DNA of 5,413 nt from Pseudomonadota bacterium (GTDB lineage Bacteria > Pseudomonadota > Alphaproteobacteria > Acetobacterales > Acetobacteraceae), in contig JAJZVE010000372.1 in NCBI GenBank assembly GCA_021845835.1, forward strand, positions 1 to 5,413. Reading direction: 5' to 3'. The translations under genes were made by a program, and so were the position numbers. Under the pieces are notes generated by a model, which worked only from the letters and a program-made list of their open reading frames with translations, was not told where the DNA came from and made no database searches. Shown here one piece after another: positions 4,870-5,413 of the stretch; positions within the stretch are counted from its first letter, which is position 1, and the number at the start of each line of letters is the position of its first letter.

Positions 4870-5413
4870 ATGAACATCACGTTGCGTCGTGTCGTGCCTG
4901 TGTTTGCACTTGCCGTGGCGATCGGACACGCGCCGCCGGCGAAGGCCAGCCAGCAGCGTTTTGTCGTCGACCTGGCGAGCGATCCAGCGTCGCTCGACCC
5001 GCAGCTGCAATGGGATCCCGACAGCTACGCCGTCTATCGCAACGTCTTCGACAACCTGGTGACGCGTGACCCGAGCGGCAAGATCGTGGGCCAAGTCGCC
5101 TCGACCTGGCATTATAAGTCGCCGACCGAGGTTATGTTTACTATCCGCAACGATATCCGCTTCCAGGATGGCAGCAAGCTGACGCCCGCGGATGTGGTGT
5201 TCTCGATCCAGCGCATCACCAACCCGGCGTTCAAGAGCCCGCAGCTCAGCCAACTCGACGAGATAGCCAGTGCCGCTGTCACCGGGTCCAACCAGGTCAC
5301 GATCACCACGAAGACCCCCTACCCTGTCCTGCTCGCCCAACTGGTCAAACTCTCCATCGTGCCGAAGACGTATGTGCAGAAGCTGGGCAACACCAAGTTC
5401 AACGAGCACCCGA
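4870..5413 (+). CDS. ABC transporter substrate-binding protein, peptide/nickel (SBP_bac_5) family, partial
   Basis: The first 181 codons of a secreted solute receptor are present and the frame is still open at the window end; family members are usually about 500-550 residues. A Sec-type signal peptide is evident: MNITLRRVV with two arginines, the hydrophobic core VPVFALAVAIG, and a likely cleavage at AKA-S after residue 26. The mature part shows the family pattern: DPASLDPQ at 38-45, YRNVFDNLVTRDPSG at 56-70, a W at 80 in the A-S-T-W turn, then FTIRNDIRFQDGSKLTPADV followed by VFSIQRI at about 90-116. Such proteins bind peptides or other small molecules in the periplasm and pass them to a two-permease, two-ATPase ABC importer, whose genes would be expected downstream. 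GAGGGAGGGAAAG directly before the ATG is a strong ribosome binding site. It starts 104 bp after the LysR gene on the same strand, so it may share control with it or have its own promoter. A link to the sulfatase substrate is only inferred from proximity. Confidence 0.92.
   Translation, partial: MNITLRRVVPVFALAVAIGHAPPAKASQQRFVVDLASDPASLDPQLQWDPDSYAVYRNVFDNLVTRDPSGKIVGQVASTWHYKSPTEVMFTIRNDIRFQDGSKLTPADVVFSIQRITNPAFKSPQLSQLDEIASAAVTGSNQVTITTKTPYPVLLAQLVKLSIVPKTYVQKLGNTKFNEHP

Noticed and set aside
4762..5409. 215-residue minus-strand frame opposite the binding protein
   Set aside because: It is antisense to a gene with a signal peptide, ribosome binding site and strong family motifs. It is only open because of codon bias.
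1..5413. CRISPR arrays, tRNA or rRNA genes, riboswitches
   Set aside because: No regularly spaced repeats, tRNA-like cloverleaf or rRNA sequence was seen. The remaining gaps are short or filled by gene remnants.

Overview
The window looks like chromosomal DNA from a GC-rich alphaproteobacterium, possibly of the Rhizobiales or Acetobacteraceae type. That placement is inferred from base composition, codon use and the style of the proteins; no marker gene settles it. It divides into a scarred, mobile-DNA-like left part (about 1-930) and an intact catabolic/uptake locus (about 938-5413).

Left part. The minus strand holds what looks like the first 25 codons of a protein leaving the window at base 1. 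Its N-terminus resembles VirD4/TraG-type conjugative coupling proteins, but the call is tentative. Next comes an extended hairpin (76-122), then a broken fragment of a conserved hypothetical gene on the plus strand (about 189-382). A truncated, frameshifted ISL3-family insertion sequence follows, with one recognisable end at about 836-860. I see no intact gene between 77 and 937. The region looks like eroded edge material of an integrated element.

Right part. A LysR-type regulator (3848-4765, plus) is divergent from a sulfatase (2305-3753, minus). The sulfatase is followed 68 bp later on the same strand by an MFS permease of the anion:cation symporter type (938-2236), and a strong stem-loop (903-930) closes that two-gene unit. 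The 94-bp divergent gap carries a 17-bp palindrome with the T-N11-A signature of LysR-type operators, plus a weaker half-site on the sulfatase side. Downstream of the regulator, on the plus strand, begins a secreted solute-binding protein of the peptide/nickel ABC family (4870 to beyond the window end).

Working model (inference). The sulfatase has the formylglycine motif CVPSR but no signal peptide, so a small sulfate ester would be brought in intact and hydrolysed in the cytoplasm, releasing sulfate and an alcohol. Entry would be through the permease and perhaps the ABC system. The LysR protein would sense the ester, a product or sulfur status and control the divergent operon through the palindrome. 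The substrate cannot be read from the sequence; the nearest architecture I recognise is choline-sulfatase-like.
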